Origin: Lathyrus oleraceus
Lineage: Eukaryota; Streptophyta; Magnoliopsida; Fabales; Fabaceae
Assembly (NCBI RefSeq): GCF_024323335.1
Contig: NC_066581.1
Location: forward strand, 38,766,699 to 38,830,698
DNA length: 64,000 nucleotides
Reading direction: 5' to 3'
Shown: piece after piece, positions 10,625 to 23,439 of the stretch
Layout of the letters: each line of letters starts with the position of its first letter
Position numbering within the stretch: position 1 is the stretch's first letter
The notes under the pieces: generated by a model
Database searches by the model: none
Told to the model about the DNA's origin: nothing
Seen by the model: only the letters and a program-made list of their open reading frames with translations
Made by a program: the position numbers and the translations under genes

Positions 10625-12991
10625 TAAACAAGAAATGGTTTATTGATTTTGACTCTAGTAGAAAGACCAAGATCAAATGTGTTGATGATGAGTATCTGAA
10701 TGCTGAAGGCATGGGAAAGGTCAAAGTAAAATTGAATAATGGAAAACTGTACTGATCAAGGATGTATGGTATGTTCCTAGCATGAATAGAAATCTGATGA
10801 GTGTATGTCAACTATTTGAAAAGGGGTTTTCAGTAACCATGAAGGACAATCTCTTGAAATTGTATGAATGTGACCAGAAGTTGATTATGTCGTCTACACT
10901 AGGAAGAAACGGGAAATTCAAGGTGACTGTTGAAACAAAAAAAACTCAATGCCTTAGTGAAACTAGTGTTGTAAGGGAAAGTGAGTCGTGGCATAAGAGT
11001 TCGGGACATCTGAAGTTCAGAAGTTTAGGGTATCTGAGTTCAAAGAACCTGGTACATAGAATTCCAAAGATTGTGGCACCATAGAAATCATGTGATATAT
11101 ACATGAGACGCAAGAAACTAAGATTTCTATTCTCATCAGAAATTCTTCCAAGAGTAACTCATGTTTTAGGTGTGGTGCATTCTGATGTATGTGGGCCATT
11201 TGAGGTACCTTCACTTTGAGGAAATAAGTAAATTGTGTCATTTGTAGATGGGTTCACAATAATGACATGTGTAGCATACATAAAGTTCAAACATGGGGTG
11301 TTTACTGAGTTCAAGAAGTTCAAATTGAAGGTTGAAAATCAAAGTGCCTAAAGGTTGGAGACCCTCAGAACCGATGGTGGAGGTGAGGTTTAATTCAACA
11401 CAGTTCAAGAAGTTCTATGAGGAGCATGTAATTGAGCATGAGGTGATTGCTCCATACATTCCATAATGCAATAGCCTTGCTTAAAGAGGAAATAAAACTC
11501 TTCTTGACATGACAAGAAGCATGCTAGAAGTAAATAATCTACCTTAGACATTATGGGGTGAATCAATTGACTTATCAACATATGTTCTCAACTGATATCC
11601 AACAAATAAGTTAAAAGAAGTAGTCCCTCTATAGAAGTGGACTGGAAGAAAACAAAGTGTGAACCATTTCAAGGTGTTTGGTTATGTATGCTACAAATAT
11701 GTACTAGATACTACTAGAAGGAAATTGGATGACAGAAGCCAAGTCATGTTGCTTATAGGTTATCACTATACAAGTGGTTATAAGCTCTATTGCCTAATCA
11801 CCAATAGAATTGTTGTCAGCAGAGATGTCATAGTGAAAGAATCAGAAACATAGGATTGGAACAAGTCTCAATCTAACTCTGGTGTAGTGTCAACACTAGA
11901 GTATGATCCTGCCATTGAAGGAGATTTTGCCTCTGAAGGTGAGTCTGCCTTTAGAGGTGACTCTGACTATGAGGGTGAGTCTGACTTTGAAGGTGGCTCT
12001 AACTCTAAAAGTGAGTCTCACTCTGAAGGTAACTCTAACTCTGAAGGGGAGTCTGACTCTGAAGGTGATCTTTCCCCTGAAGATAATCCAGCCTCTAAAG
12101 GTGGACCTTCTAAAGGTGGACCTGCCTCTGATGGTGGACCTGCCTCTGAAGGTGAACTTGTGTAGTTTCATAGGCCACAAAGAATTAGATAAATACCAAG
12201 GATACTTGCAGACTTTGAGTTGTTGAAGATATTTGAGTTTATGAATTGTAAGTCTACAATCACACCTGCAGAGACAAAACATATATTGGATTATAATGCT
12301 AATGGTGAGGAAGTGGATGCTACAACCTTCAAATAATTGGTTAACTCTCTGATATATGTGTAACACTAGACCTGACATATGTTATGCAGTTGGAATAGTA
12401 GGTATGTTTATAAGTAAGCCAAAGTGGTCACATTACCAAACTACAATCAAGATACTTAGGTATCTAAAGGGAACTCTGAGGCATGGAATTATGTTTCCAT
12501 TTGGAGTATTAGATGATATTGAGCAGATACGCTATTCAAACTCAGACGGGTGTGGTGACAGAATGGACAGAAAGAGTACTACATGGTATTTGTTCATGTA
12601 TCTAGGAGCTCCAATTTTATAATGTTCCAAGATGCAACAAGTGGTTGCACTATCAACTTGTGAAGCAGAATACATAGTTGGTTCTTTTTCTGTGTGTCAG
12701 GCGGTATGGCTTATGAATTTATTACAGTAACTGAAGTTCAAGATGAGCAAACCAATAAGGTTGATGATTGACAATAAATCAGCCATAAGTCTTGCCAAGA
12801 ATCCAGTACTGCATGGAATAATCAAGCACATTGATACAAAGTTTCATTTTCTGCACAATCAAGTTCATAATGGAGTACTTGAGGTTGTTCACTGCAGCAC
12901 TCAGAAGCAACTTGCATATGTGTTGACCAAGATAATAAAAAATGAATACTTCGTCAATTTGAGGGATGAACTTGGTGTTGTTGATTTTTAA
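10625..12991 (+). pseudogene. Broken copia pol (protease tail, integrase, RNase H)
   Basis: The frame at 10782-11084 gives 'NLMSVCQLFEKGFSV' and 'ESWHKSSGHLKFRSLGYL', the GAG-pre-integrase block. Shifted frames to 11600 give integrase core phrases ('VVHSDVCGPFEVPS', 'LRTDGGGE'). Positions 11659-11853 hold 'HFKVFGYVCY' and 'RKLDDRSQVMLLIGYH'. RNase H follows at 12356-12991 with 'RPDICYAVGIVGMF', 'KILRYLKGTLRHGI', 'DNKSAISLAKNP', 'HIDTKFHFL' and 'QLAYVLTKI'. At least eight stops or shifts and a large RT deletion make it dead. Confidence 0.85.
11935..12162 (+). repeat. Tandem repeat coding for an acidic Ser-Glu-Gly linker in copia pol
   Basis: About a dozen degenerate 18 bp units of the type GGTGAGTCTGACTCTGAA follow each other and encode repeated E-G-E-S-D-S. 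The third reading frame and the antisense frame stay open across the array only because the unit length is a multiple of three. It sits between the integrase and reverse transcriptase parts of the copia polyprotein, which is normally a variable linker. Confidence 0.8.
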
Positions 12992-13015
12992 TCTTGAATA
13001 TTAATTAAAGGATGG

Positions 13016-13562
<547 letters not shown>

Positions 13563-13672
13563 TGTTGATATTAAATTATATTTTTGGAATTAGTTGGTTT
13601 ATAAATTACCATATAGTTTATAAAACATAAAATAAATGAATATAAGGTATGTTGGGAGACGTGGAATACGCC

Positions 13673-14870
13673 TGTGATCGGTCACCATTTTCACTATATT
13701 TTCGTTGCTTATCCGACAAGAAATCAAGGATTTTGAGATTGTGTAAGCATTATCATACCTTTAAAGTTAATTTTCATTTCCGAAAGTTATTTAAGTAATT
13801 TTATTAATTGTCAGTTTTATTTTATATTTTCGTGATTTTACGCGTGGGATGTCTTTGTTTTTGTCAAACAGGTACAGGTGGAAGAACTGAGGAACTCAGA
13901 GCGAGACAATACGGAATTCCGGCAAGTAAAGAAATGGAAAAATCCCTGAACAGGAGGCTTGACACGGGCCGTGTCAGGCAGAAGGAGAATGAAAGCAAAA
14001 ACAATAGCCTGACACGACCCATGTTAGGCCTTATCCCCTACCATGTCAAGCCCCTATGGGCGTGTCAAGTGAAGCAGTGAGCTGACACGGGCCGTGTCAG
14101 CCCAAGCCCAAAATTTCCCTTTTTCATCGGGCTTGTGGAGATACTTTTGGACGTGTCCACCTGTTGCTTGGAATTTTCACTATATAAGGGAACCTTCTAC
14201 CAAATAAAAGAGCATCTTGGAACGAGGCGAACACAGTATTGTCAAACAAGCATGGATTACAGAGATCAAGGGATTCAGAGAGCGGAAGGTTTTCATGAGC
14301 GAAAGCGACTGAAGATCCATGTCATCCAATTACTTGTAATGCGTATTTTTCATCTTGAATTTTTTTGAACAATATGAGTAGCTAAACCCCCCAATGCTAG
14401 GGGGTGTCCCTGATTTAAAATTGTAGTGACTATGAGTTTACGATTGCATTTATAATATTATTCTTACGGTAACCTTTTGATGTGTTTAATGCTTTCTCTT
14501 TCGGACCAATTGAGATTGTTTTGTGGTTATCAATTAGGCTGGACCGCCATTGGTAAGGTTTTCATAAGGTTACTTTGTAGTAGATATCACCTAGGACTAG
14601 GGATACCCTGTATGAATCAGAGCATTCTTGATATAATAAAGCTTAACTTCACCCTAATTACCTATGGACATAGAAATTAGGGTAGATTAATTAAAAGTTT
14701 TCTCACCAAGGTATTGGGAGAAAACACCCTTGAGAACTGGTAGTAATTGATATTTTATGATGCAGTAGTGACTCAGAGTTCTTACAGGAATAAATTATAC
14801 ACCTTACCTGGCAGTAGTTTCTCTGCAATAAAATTATTTTTCTGTCATTTATATAATTTAATTCACTAAT
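13673..14870 (+). repeat. 5' LTR/leader of the plus-strand Athila-like element
   Basis: This stretch aligns by eye with 23440-24511: both share 'gatc(a/g)gtcaccattt', the GACACGGGCCGTGTC palindromes, a TATA-like box (14181 'tatataagg'), the phrase 'attacagagatcaagg' and 'cacctaggactagggatacc'. The end of the LTR and the primer-binding site are not clear; the leader up to the first gag codon at 14877 is included. Confidence 0.55.
14181..14189 (+). promoter_or_regulatory. TATA box of Athila-like LTR promoter
   Basis: The sequence TATATAAGG follows 'ttttcac' in the middle of the LTR. The homologous LTR copy has TATAAAAAG at 24081 in the same context, so the element is conserved in place although its sequence varies. 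Confidence 0.5.
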
Positions 14871-14876
14871 CTGTGT

Positions 14877-16371
14877 ATGCGAGGAGAGCCCTCAGCAGAA
14901 TTTCTTTTTTACGTAGAAATCGAAAGAACCCTTCACCGAAGACGTAGAAACACTAGATTGGATTCCAAAGAAGAAGTTCCCTCTGATCACCTAGATTCAG
15001 AAAAAGAAACTATGGATGAAATTCCTCTAGTTCCATCGCTTCCACCTCCGGAAAGACTCTTAGGTGACTATGGAGGTGCAAATGCGTCGGGTGGTTGATT
15101 GACCATTGTCAACCAACCGGTGAATGTGATGAACTTTCAACTGCATCCTAGCACGATCAATCGACTTGAGAGAAAATCTTTCACCGGAAAGATTAATGGA
15201 GATGCCAACAAACACCTGCAGAGATTCCTGACCATGAGTACTACTTTGAAAATTGATGGTCATACTGATGAAGCAAAGAAGTTAAGAATGTTCCCGTTCC
15301 CCTTATCTAAAGAGGCGGAATAGTGGTTCTACCCTCTTCCAGCTGATAGTATTACATCATGGGAAGAGATGGAAACAACTTTCTTAAATGAGTATTTTCC
15401 CGCATCAGTATTTCTGAGAAAAAGGTATGGAATCTTGAACTTCAAACAGAAAGATGGTGAGTCTTTGAGAGATACCTACAAAAGATTCAAAAGAGTCCTG
15501 GTAGCATGCCCAACTCATAATATGGATCAAAATGAACAAATGCAGATGTTTGTGAATGAGCTGAAAATAAAGACAAAATAGTTAAGTGATACAACAGTCG
15601 GTGGCTCAACAAATTTCTCAACAGCCACCGGTATTAAAAGGATCATTGAAGCGATAGCCGCAAATGAGCATCTGAAATTATATGATAGGTGTACAAGCAA
15701 ACCTGAAGGAGTCATTAACCCGAAAGCAGAAGCAAATAAAATTTGTTTGGAAGATACAGTCGCTGCTGAAGTGGAGAAGAAATTGAAAGCGATGAATGTA
15801 GGTACTCAACAGGTAACTCAAATTCAACCTGCTCAGACCATCACTTGTGAAATCTGTAATGGACCTCACCATATTGTGTATTGCTTTGTAACTCCTCAAC
15901 AAATTGAAGAGATAAAATTCTTAAAGCAGAATAACCCCTACTCTCACACTTACAATCCAGGTTGGAAGAATCATCCAAACTTCTCCTGGAAAGATCAGAA
16001 CGGGAATGTTCCACAATAGGGTCAAGGTCAATATCAGACTCAATGTCAACAACAACAAGCTCCAAGGAAAGCAGACTAGGAGATTGCCATTGAAAACATG
16101 GCAGCTCAAAATAGGCAATTTGAAAAAGAGACGAGAAACAATCAGAAAAACACCACTGTCTCTCTAAATAACCTTGAAGTTCAGCTGGGGCAAATAGCAC
16201 AACAACTAGCAAGTTCTCGAACAACAGGTTCCTTACCAAGTGAAACAGTTTAAAATCCGAGAGGTCAAGAGAATATTAGTACTGTCACAATGAAAAAGGC
16301 TGCTAAAATGAAAAAAAATTATATCACCGGGCGAGCCGACTAAAGAGGAAATTATAAAGGAGACTAAATCG
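14877..16371 (+). pseudogene. Athila-type gag pseudogene
   Basis: Successive plus-strand segments in one general frame spell an Athila-lineage gag: 'FTGKINGDANKHLQRFL' (15180-15240), 'LRMFPFPLSKEAE' then stop then 'WFYPLPADSITSWEEM', 'FLNEYFPAS', 'KDGESLRDTYKRFKR', 'ACPTHN', and after 15747 'CEICNGPHHIVYC', the zinc-knuckle-like segment. In-frame stops occur near 15096, 15321, 15579, 16017, 16077, 16251 and 16339. Most are TAG. The capsid protein cannot be made from this copy. Confidence 0.85.
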
Positions 16372-17352
16372 GTGATTAAGTTGCCCTACCCTCAGAGAGT
16401 GACAAAGAAGGAACCAAGCCAGTTAGACTTGGAGAAATTCATGACAATTTTTAAAAAGGTTGAGGGTCATATGTCTTTGTTTGAAGCACTCGAAAGAATG
16501 CCTATGTACAAGAAATTCATGGAAGAGGTAATGGCTGAAAAGAAACGAACAGCGGAAGAACAGGTAGCCTGGAAGGAAAAGTATAGTGCAAACTCACTAG
16601 GGAAGAAAATTACTAACAAACAAAAGGATCCGGGAACGGTAACAGTACCATGCACAATTAAACAAAGAACCTTCAAAAAGGTACTAATAGATTCAGGAGC
16701 TAGTGTGAGTCTGATGCCATTATCAATCTATCATAGGTTGGGTATTAAAAATGTTAGTGATACAAAGACCAATCTGAAGTTTGTGGATCACTCAAAAAAG
16801 GATACATATGGTATAGCAGAAGACATACTAGTAATAATAGAGGACTTGATTTTTCCTGTTGATTTTGTAATCCTAGACATACCTGAAGATAATGAGGCAC
16901 CCATCAATTTGGGTCGACCTTTTATGCAGACAAGTCGATGCAATCTCGACATGGATCAGGGCACGTTAACCTTAAAAGTTCACAACAAGGAGATAACATT
17001 GAATGGTATTGAAGACCAGGAGCCAGAGGAAGATACAGAATCTCACTATCAAGTGGGCTTAATCAGGACAGAGGCGAGAAGGCAAAGTAACATACCAACA
17101 TCAGAGAAAGATACAAGAAGGCCCTCTCGACTCTCACCATTTCCATTATCCACCTTGAATGGAAATACTCCCATCTCTATTCCGAAAACCAAGAGAAATA
17201 AAAGAAAACCAAAACAAGGTAAGGAGATGAAGGATAAAAAGGACTTATGGCACAAAGGAATCCATACTAATGAAAGAGACAACTTCCTAGTTTTGGACAA
17301 GAGGGGCAACAAGGTTTGGAGGCTGAAGTACCCCCCACAGCAAAGGGAATGA
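16372..17352 (+). CDS. Athila-type gag C-terminus plus aspartic protease with lysine-rich tail
   Basis: This 326-codon frame has no stop. Residues 1-85 resemble the Athila gag/pro linker ('KLPYPQR', 'FEALERMPMYKKFMEEVM'). Residues 90-215 are a retropepsin-like protease with the catalytic 'LIDSGASVSLMP' near residue 104 and the second block 'INLGRPFM' near residue 182. After residue 225 comes a basic tail rich in Lys, Arg and Pro, ending 28 bases before the post-pol motif. Integrase in the second Athila element ends about 31 bases before the same motif, so the tail occupies the place of the end of pol. Met 1 is only the first ATG after an upstream stop; the natural protein would be fused to gag. 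Confidence 0.7.
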   Translation: MIKLPYPQRVTKKEPSQLDLEKFMTIFKKVEGHMSLFEALERMPMYKKFMEEVMAEKKRTAEEQVAWKEKYSANSLGKKITNKQKDPGTVTVPCTIKQRTFKKVLIDSGASVSLMPLSIYHRLGIKNVSDTKTNLKFVDHSKKDTYGIAEDILVIIEDLIFPVDFVILDIPEDNEAPINLGRPFMQTSRCNLDMDQGTLTLKVHNKEITLNGIEDQEPEEDTESHYQVGLIRTEARRQSNIPTSEKDTRRPSRLSPFPLSTLNGNTPISIPKTKRNKRKPKQGKEMKDKKDLWHKGIHTNERDNFLVLDKRGNKVWRLKYPPQQRE

Positions 17353-18246
17353 ACCGTCGAGCCACACAACATTAAATGAAGCGCTTCGTGGGAGGCAACC
17401 CACGCGTTACTTGTTATAATTATTTTTTGTGTTTGTTTGTTATTTTAGGTTTGCACAGTGCCTTGCATAAAAGGACGAAGGTACTCACATGGAAAAAGTT
17501 GAACGGTGAGTCACCCTCCTTCTATCCTATTCTAAAACATTTAGGTCAATGTTTACTTCAAGTGTGGGGAAGGCTTTCCTATGCCTTTTTTGTTTTATGT
17601 TTTGTTTGATTAGTTCCCAAATATTTATTGTTCACTGCTCACATTTGGTTTATTTTTTCTATCGGGTATCACGTGCTGCATGCATTTCACGTTCTTGGTA
17701 GTATTGTTGGAAGAGGTGATAATCAATAATGGTAGTGGATAAAATGATCACTCCACCTACGATTGCTTGTTATGAAGGATCTTCCCAGAAAGTCGATACT
17801 GTTGAAGAAAATATCAGACGCAACTTCTAAAAGCTCAACTAACGTAGGTTCCCTGTGCATTCCGAGTTGAGTATGGAAGCCGCACCATACTCGAAGTACT
17901 GTGGATGATGTCAAGCATTACCTAACATGGTGAGTTCATAAAAAGCCAAACACATTTGTTATCATGAGCGATATTCAGGCATGTCTTTATCACTCTGACT
18001 TTGCGTAGGTTCTCTAGGAATTTCACTGCATGTATACACACACTGAGGCACGTTGTTTGATTATAGCCTTGAGCCTTTCTAGCCATCCCGTTAATGTTAT
18101 CCTTTGTTAGCCCCATTTAAGCATGTACCCTTTGTTTGTCTAACCACATAAATGTAACCCGTGGCCCAAAACACTTCCTTACCCTATTCAAAGTGAATGT
18201 GATGTCATTAACCTGTGTTAAATTCTAAGTTTGGGGTAAACCCCAT
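17353..18246 (+). repeat. 3' non-coding region of the plus-strand Athila-like element
   Basis: It begins with the post-pol motif at 17381-17399, contains 'cttcaagtgtggggaagg' near 17557 and ends with 'taagtttggggtaaac' before the Ogre-type LTR. Such 'agtgtgggg' phrases flank the env-like region in this lineage. No env-like frame survives. Confidence 0.55.
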
Positions 18247-21200
18247 TGTAGCGGGGTATTCGTTACCTTTAGATTTATTGACTAAATCAAAAGTAAATCA
18301 TACAATTTAAGTCGCCACCGCACTTCTATTTATCCAAAGGAAAGGTTAGAAAGCGAACAAAAATCGAGAAGTTTTATCAAATCAAAAACTAATAAAAATG
18401 TCAGAGATCTGGGTAAGGGGTTGGTTATGCAATGGGAAGGTTTTAAGAATCCAAAACATCCTTAGTACTCTAAGGGAGCCCTTTTTACAAATGTTGTAAG
18501 GTAGGTTGGTATTTATGAAAATATTTGTGCAAACATGATTGGGGAGATGAGAAAAGAATATACAAATTATTTACAATTTTGTGTTTGAATGGATAAACCC
18601 ATTGCCTACGTACCATCTTAAAAGGGTAGGATCAAAACCTCGTAGTTCGGGGTAAAAATCTCAAAATAATTTGGTGAATTGATTGGTCAAAAGCCTTAAG
18701 ATCTTTTGTTATCAAAGGGAGAAAACTCAACCTAAAACCACAAATCCACCATGTGAGGAGAGCTTCAACATGCTAGTGAGGGATTAACCCTATAATAAGC
18801 ATGGAAGACTTATAGTCCATCACTAAGGATATAGGTGAGTATTATATCAACCTCTAGGATAACTCAAACCTAATAGCTAATGTTGATGAAAATCTTTGGC
18901 AAAAGTGGCCATTAGAACCACAAAAAACAATTGAGTGAGTTGTATTTACAAATGAAAAGTATTGACAAAGTAAGGTCAAAGTTGACTTAAGATTCAATTC
19001 AAAATAAGTGTTATGAAAAGAGTATGAAAAAATCAAAGGCATAATGCCTAGGTTTCTAATTTTTGAAAACAATGTTAATGTTTGCACAAAAGTTTGGCTT
19101 GGGTTAGAGTTGAGAGAAGAAGAGAAGGGCTAGGTCCTAAGCAGGCAAAGATGAGGGAAGAGAAATAAAACCACTTGGAGTTCCCTTCTTGAGATCATAA
19201 AGATGATCCAAGTTGCTCCATTCCTTTAGACTTAGCAAGTAATAAACAATTAACTCAATCAATCAAGCAATCAATCAATCAAGCTCCTAGGAATCTTCCA
19301 ATTGGCTTTTGTATCTCCTATCTTGGATGTCCATGACAATGGTTCTTCTAATTGGCTCAAGTTTAGGATCCCTAGCACACAAGAACACACAAATCAAAAA
19401 GTTTCACAATGCAATAGAAAGAATGGATAAGAGTGAGTTTAGAATTAGGAGCCCTTTCAATTCATCTTCAAAATTAAGCATTCTAAAGGCATGAGGCCTA
19501 GTTGCTCTTTGATAATTTTAGCATTCTAAAGGCATGAGGCCTAGTTGCTCTTCAAACTCCATTAGCATAGATAAGGTCCTAAATCTAAGTCCTTTCTCCA
19601 TTTGCATTGGGTTCACACAATTAAAATAAAACAAACACAATAGTATATACACAATAATATGCTCAAGTGAGTAAAAGGCAAATTGCATTAACATAAACAT
19701 GAGCTCAAGTGAGCAAAGGGCAAAGACAAATGAATTAATGAGCAAGAAATTAAATTGCAAGAATTAAATTCTTGAATTAAAAGTTAGTCATTAGTAGTTA
19801 GTGTTAGTGTGTCATAAGGAAATTTAGCGCTATGTTAAGCAATCGTAAGTGGACTAATGTAGTAGTCACACCTATCTGAGGCCGGTCAATAAAACTATAG
19901 GCAACAAACACAAGTTAGAGACCATGACTAGTAAGCCAAGCTCCTACAACTTGCCATGCCAAAAGAAAAGAAGAATGATCTTGTATGGATTTAGGTTTTT
20001 TTCTTGACCAAGAAGCAACCTATCTCTAATACAAAGCAATTCACTTGATCTTTGATCAAGATGAATTTGATTTGGATCAAAGAAGGGTAAGCCCCTCATA
20101 TGTCATGGCTAACCACCAATCATTAACTCATTGATCAAAAAGAAAAAAGAAGAAGAAGAAGAAGAAATGGAATGTACATAATTGAAATTCAAATAACATA
20201 AGAAAAACACATTGACCAAATATGAATGGAATCAACATCAATCAATGGTAAACAGAAGTGAGATGAAGCTTAGAAGTTCAGAAACAATAAAAATATTTTT
20301 TGGATTTTTTTGGAATTAAAATAATACTTGAATTAAAATAAACAAATAAAGGTCAAACTTCAAATCCAATTCAAATCAACTTGGAAAAGTCCAATTGGAT
20401 CATCATAAGTTCAACATGGTCAAACAAGGTTTGACAAAAATTTTCATCATTTTTTGAAAATAGAAACTAATTTTAAACAATTAAAAATGAAGAAAAATAA
20501 CATTATTGAACTAAAATATCAAATAAATCTCAAATCAATTAAGAAATTAATTAGAATATTTTTCATAGAATCATCATCATTCAAAGATGTTAAGAAAATA
20601 TTTTTGGAATTTTTGAAATTGGAAAGTATTTTAAATGAATTAAAAATAACCAGAAAAGAGAAAATTCACAAAAAATATTAAATGGAATCATAAAAAATAT
20701 TAATAATCATTTTCAGAAACTAGAATTTAAAAAGGGAAATATTGCAATTGGTCCCATATTTTTATGATTAAAAATGAAGAAGTTATGAATTTTTGAAATA
20801 AAATGGAATTAAAGAAAATAAAATGAAATTCAGAAATTGCAAATGGTTGATAAGCGCGCGCTCATGGTAGGCCTTGGTCAAAAGAGAAACACGCTTCATT
20901 TAAAAAAGTCATAACACTCAAGGGTCCAGATTAGATTAGAAGCAACACATCCAATGGCCATGAACTCGTCCACGTGGGGACGGTGGTGGAAACCACCGTC
21001 TTCTCCGGCGAGACTCACCGTTCCGGCCAAAATTTGAAGGTTTTCAAACCTTCATTAAAATGCACGATCTATACATCAATAGAAAGCTAGGGTGATGTAC
21101 ATCACCCCTGTGACCTTGGTTTCCACTCAAAATCTCTATGGAGAGAGAAATCTGAGATGGAAATTTGTGGTGTTCAATCTGAGTTTACTCAATTCATGAA

Positions 21201-23074
21201 ATTAAAAGCTCAAATCAATTGTCTCTCACATGAGGACTTCAGAGGTACCAAGCAATGCAAGAAATGATCAATATCCAAGTAGTTTCGAATCAAAACAGTT
21301 TGAACAATAACCTTTGAAGTGCATCTTTACAAGACTTGATCTACTCCAATTCTTTGATGCAGTGTGTTCTTGAGGTAGCAAGGAAGCAAGGTTTATGAAT
21401 TGAAGTTCAATGATCAACCAATGAAGTTGAAAATTGAACTTAAAAATTGGAAAATAAAACTTAGAATTCCTTTTAATAGAGGTTGGGATTTCACTTCTGC
21501 AGCAGTTCAGGCGCCTTGAGGTTGGATTTTGAAGAGAATGCAACACTCTACTTATAGGCAAGGCTGATGCAAGCAAGGAGAAAACTCATGTGCATGTGAA
21601 GTTGGGTCCTCCATGCATGGGCCTGTACAGGCGCATGGGAGGCCCAAATGTAATGGAAATGCAAGCTGAAGTCACATGGATCAGGTTTGGACGTGCAGAT
21701 TTGATTGAATTAGCTTATGCATGGAGTTTTGATATGTTATGCATAATTGAACCAAAAACTTCTCCTCCTCGAAAATACCATTTGCCAAATTGAAACATAG
21801 GCATGTGGGTAATGGTTGGAAAGGTATTGACATGAGGAAGAAATGTTATGTTGAACCAAAAATCCATTTGGAGTTGAGAAATTTATGAAAACAGGACATG
21901 AACTTCAAGGTACAAAACATGTATATGGAAATTTTGCCAAAATAGACCAACTTCAAGCCCTTCTGTTTCAATGATGAAAGCTTCAAATGACAAAATCTTC
22001 AACATCAAAGTTGTATAGCTTTTCAGGATAATCAATTAGAACTTACGTTTTGCATCATTTGGATTTTTGATGACAACGTTATGGGCACTTGAAGTTGGAC
22101 TTTTTCACATTTTAATGACTTTGGTCCAAAGTGACCTATAATATTTTGTATTATCACCTGTGTTTATTTTAGGATTATGAAATTTTGTACAACATAACAA
22201 ATGAAGTAGACATCTTAAAATTTCCAATTCACTTGATTCCACCTCAAAATCATAAGAAATGAAGGAGTTAGGTCCTTGGGAAATTGACCTAAAATTATGG
22301 TTTCAGTCAAAATGACCTATAATGTTTTGAAATGAATGATGACCTTCCAAGTTTCCAATGGATTTTTGATGAACATGAAAGTTGTTCATATGGTTCGTAA
22401 GAACATTTTGTCTCTTGGGGTCATCCCAATTTGACAAACACATCAAAAGTTAGGTCTCAGTGGATTTCAAAATAGTCAGATGAATTGACTGATCAACTTC
22501 TCAAAGCCAAACTCAAATCTTGATGAATTGATGATTGAGGACACTCACATAAGCTTAAATATGCATGAAATGATGAATGAAAGAACTTCCCTTGATTGTA
22601 TTTGATCATGGGTTGAGGTTGCTTCATGAGCAAGGCACAATCAATGCACAAATGAATTAGGGTTTCCTTGGGAAACAATCCTCAATCCCTTTGGTTTATC
22701 TTGATCAAATTGACAAATTGAGATACTTGGGAGGCATATATGATGATTGAGAGCTTTGGGAACCATTTTCATGTTTGCTTTCACTTTCATCTAGCCACTT
22801 AAATGAGCATAGGGGCCTCCTAGGAGCCTTGGATCACATGATTGCTCAAGCTTCAAAATAAAAGATGTTAGTGACATATTTTTGTGTTTTTGGTTAGTGA
22901 ATAAAATAAGAAAGCAATAATATACAATTCAAGCATGCTTGGTGGTCTCAAACCAACTCACACAAGTCCAACCCAAGGGTTAAGGAGCCAAGATGCTATG
23001 ATCCTTGAGGCAAATGCAAATGAGCAATGAAATGATGCCACGAGGGATATTAGGGTCAAAATTAGGGTCTTACA
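18247..23074 (-). repeat. 4.8 kb LTR of an Ogre-type element (minus orientation)
   Basis: On the plus strand it begins TGTAGCGGGGTATTC and ends AGGGTCTTACA, so in the minus orientation it also has TG...CA ends. Near its left side, 18416-18450 reads like the 'gggttggttatgcaatggg' module, which matches 'ggagtcggttacgcaagggg' at 34676 in the other Ogre LTR. The flanking bases CCCAT (18242-18246) and GATGC (23075-23079) differ, so it is not a solo LTR; the right side continues into internal 3' UTR. It is AT-rich, with an AAG-type microsatellite at about 20146-20166, and holds no gene. Confidence 0.7.
18604..18650. other. Single diverged copy of the Ogre LTR hairpin module
   Basis: The sequence 'gcctacgtacc', then a short inverted repeat (TACC/GGTA around 'ttaaaa'), then 'atcaaaacctcgtagttcgg' keeps the architecture of the modules at 34837-35296: CTACG on the left pairs with CGTAG on the right, around an inner stem-loop. 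The surrounding LTR is otherwise very different. Confidence 0.5.
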
Positions 23075-23439
23075 GATGCCCCTATTTAAGGTCATTCTAG
23101 CCGGAGATATGAAGGTTAAAATCTTCGTCTCGACGAGGTAGAATGGGCTTAAATAATAACAAAGAGACGAATTTTGGTCCCTAAGAGACCTCATGATGCA
23201 AATGTATGTATGAAAAAGTTAATAATCTGTGGGGATATATGTCCACAAAGGAAAAAGAAATCGGGAGAAACTGAAAATCCATATGAATAATACACTCATA
23301 AATGGGACAGAAACTCTGGGGACTTTACTGGGGATTAAAGGGGATAAAGTGCGTGAGCAGGTCACGACTTAAAATTTGCTGAGAGACACGAAGGGATTCC
23401 ACAAAAATAAATCAATGGAAAGACTCGAACTGACGCAAA
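23075..23439 (-). repeat. 3' UTR fragment of the Ogre-type element at 18247
   Basis: It starts with 'gatgcccctatttaagg', the counterpart of 'gctgcccctattcaatc' at 39388 just inside the other Ogre LTR (polypurine tract AATAGGGGCA on the minus strand). It also carries 'actctggggac' and 'actggggattaaagggg' near 23310-23340. The remaining internal region is missing because an Athila-like LTR begins at about 23440. Confidence 0.55.

Larger units (their letters stand above)
13673..18246 (+). mobile_element. Athila/Cyclops-like Ty3-gypsy element lacking RT, RNase H and integrase
   Basis: The order is LTR, gag with stops, an intact protease-plus-tail ORF, then directly the 'gcgcttcgtgggaggcaac' motif (17381-17399). 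The same motif, as 'agcgctgcgtgggaagcaac' on the minus strand, follows the integrase stop of the second Athila element at 30795-30774. RT, RNase H and integrase are therefore absent. The right end is interrupted at 18246 by an Ogre-type LTR. The left LTR edge (TGTGATCGGTCACC, 13673) is a best guess from the point where similarity to the copy at ~23440 starts. Confidence 0.7.

Noticed and set aside
11896..12378. 160-codon antisense frame over the copia linker
   Set aside because: It is the shadow of the 18 bp repeat on the opposite strand.
18247..23074. Solo LTR
   Set aside because: The flanking pentamers CCCAT and GATGC do not match and the right side continues into Ogre 3' UTR, so it is the 3' LTR of a disrupted element.
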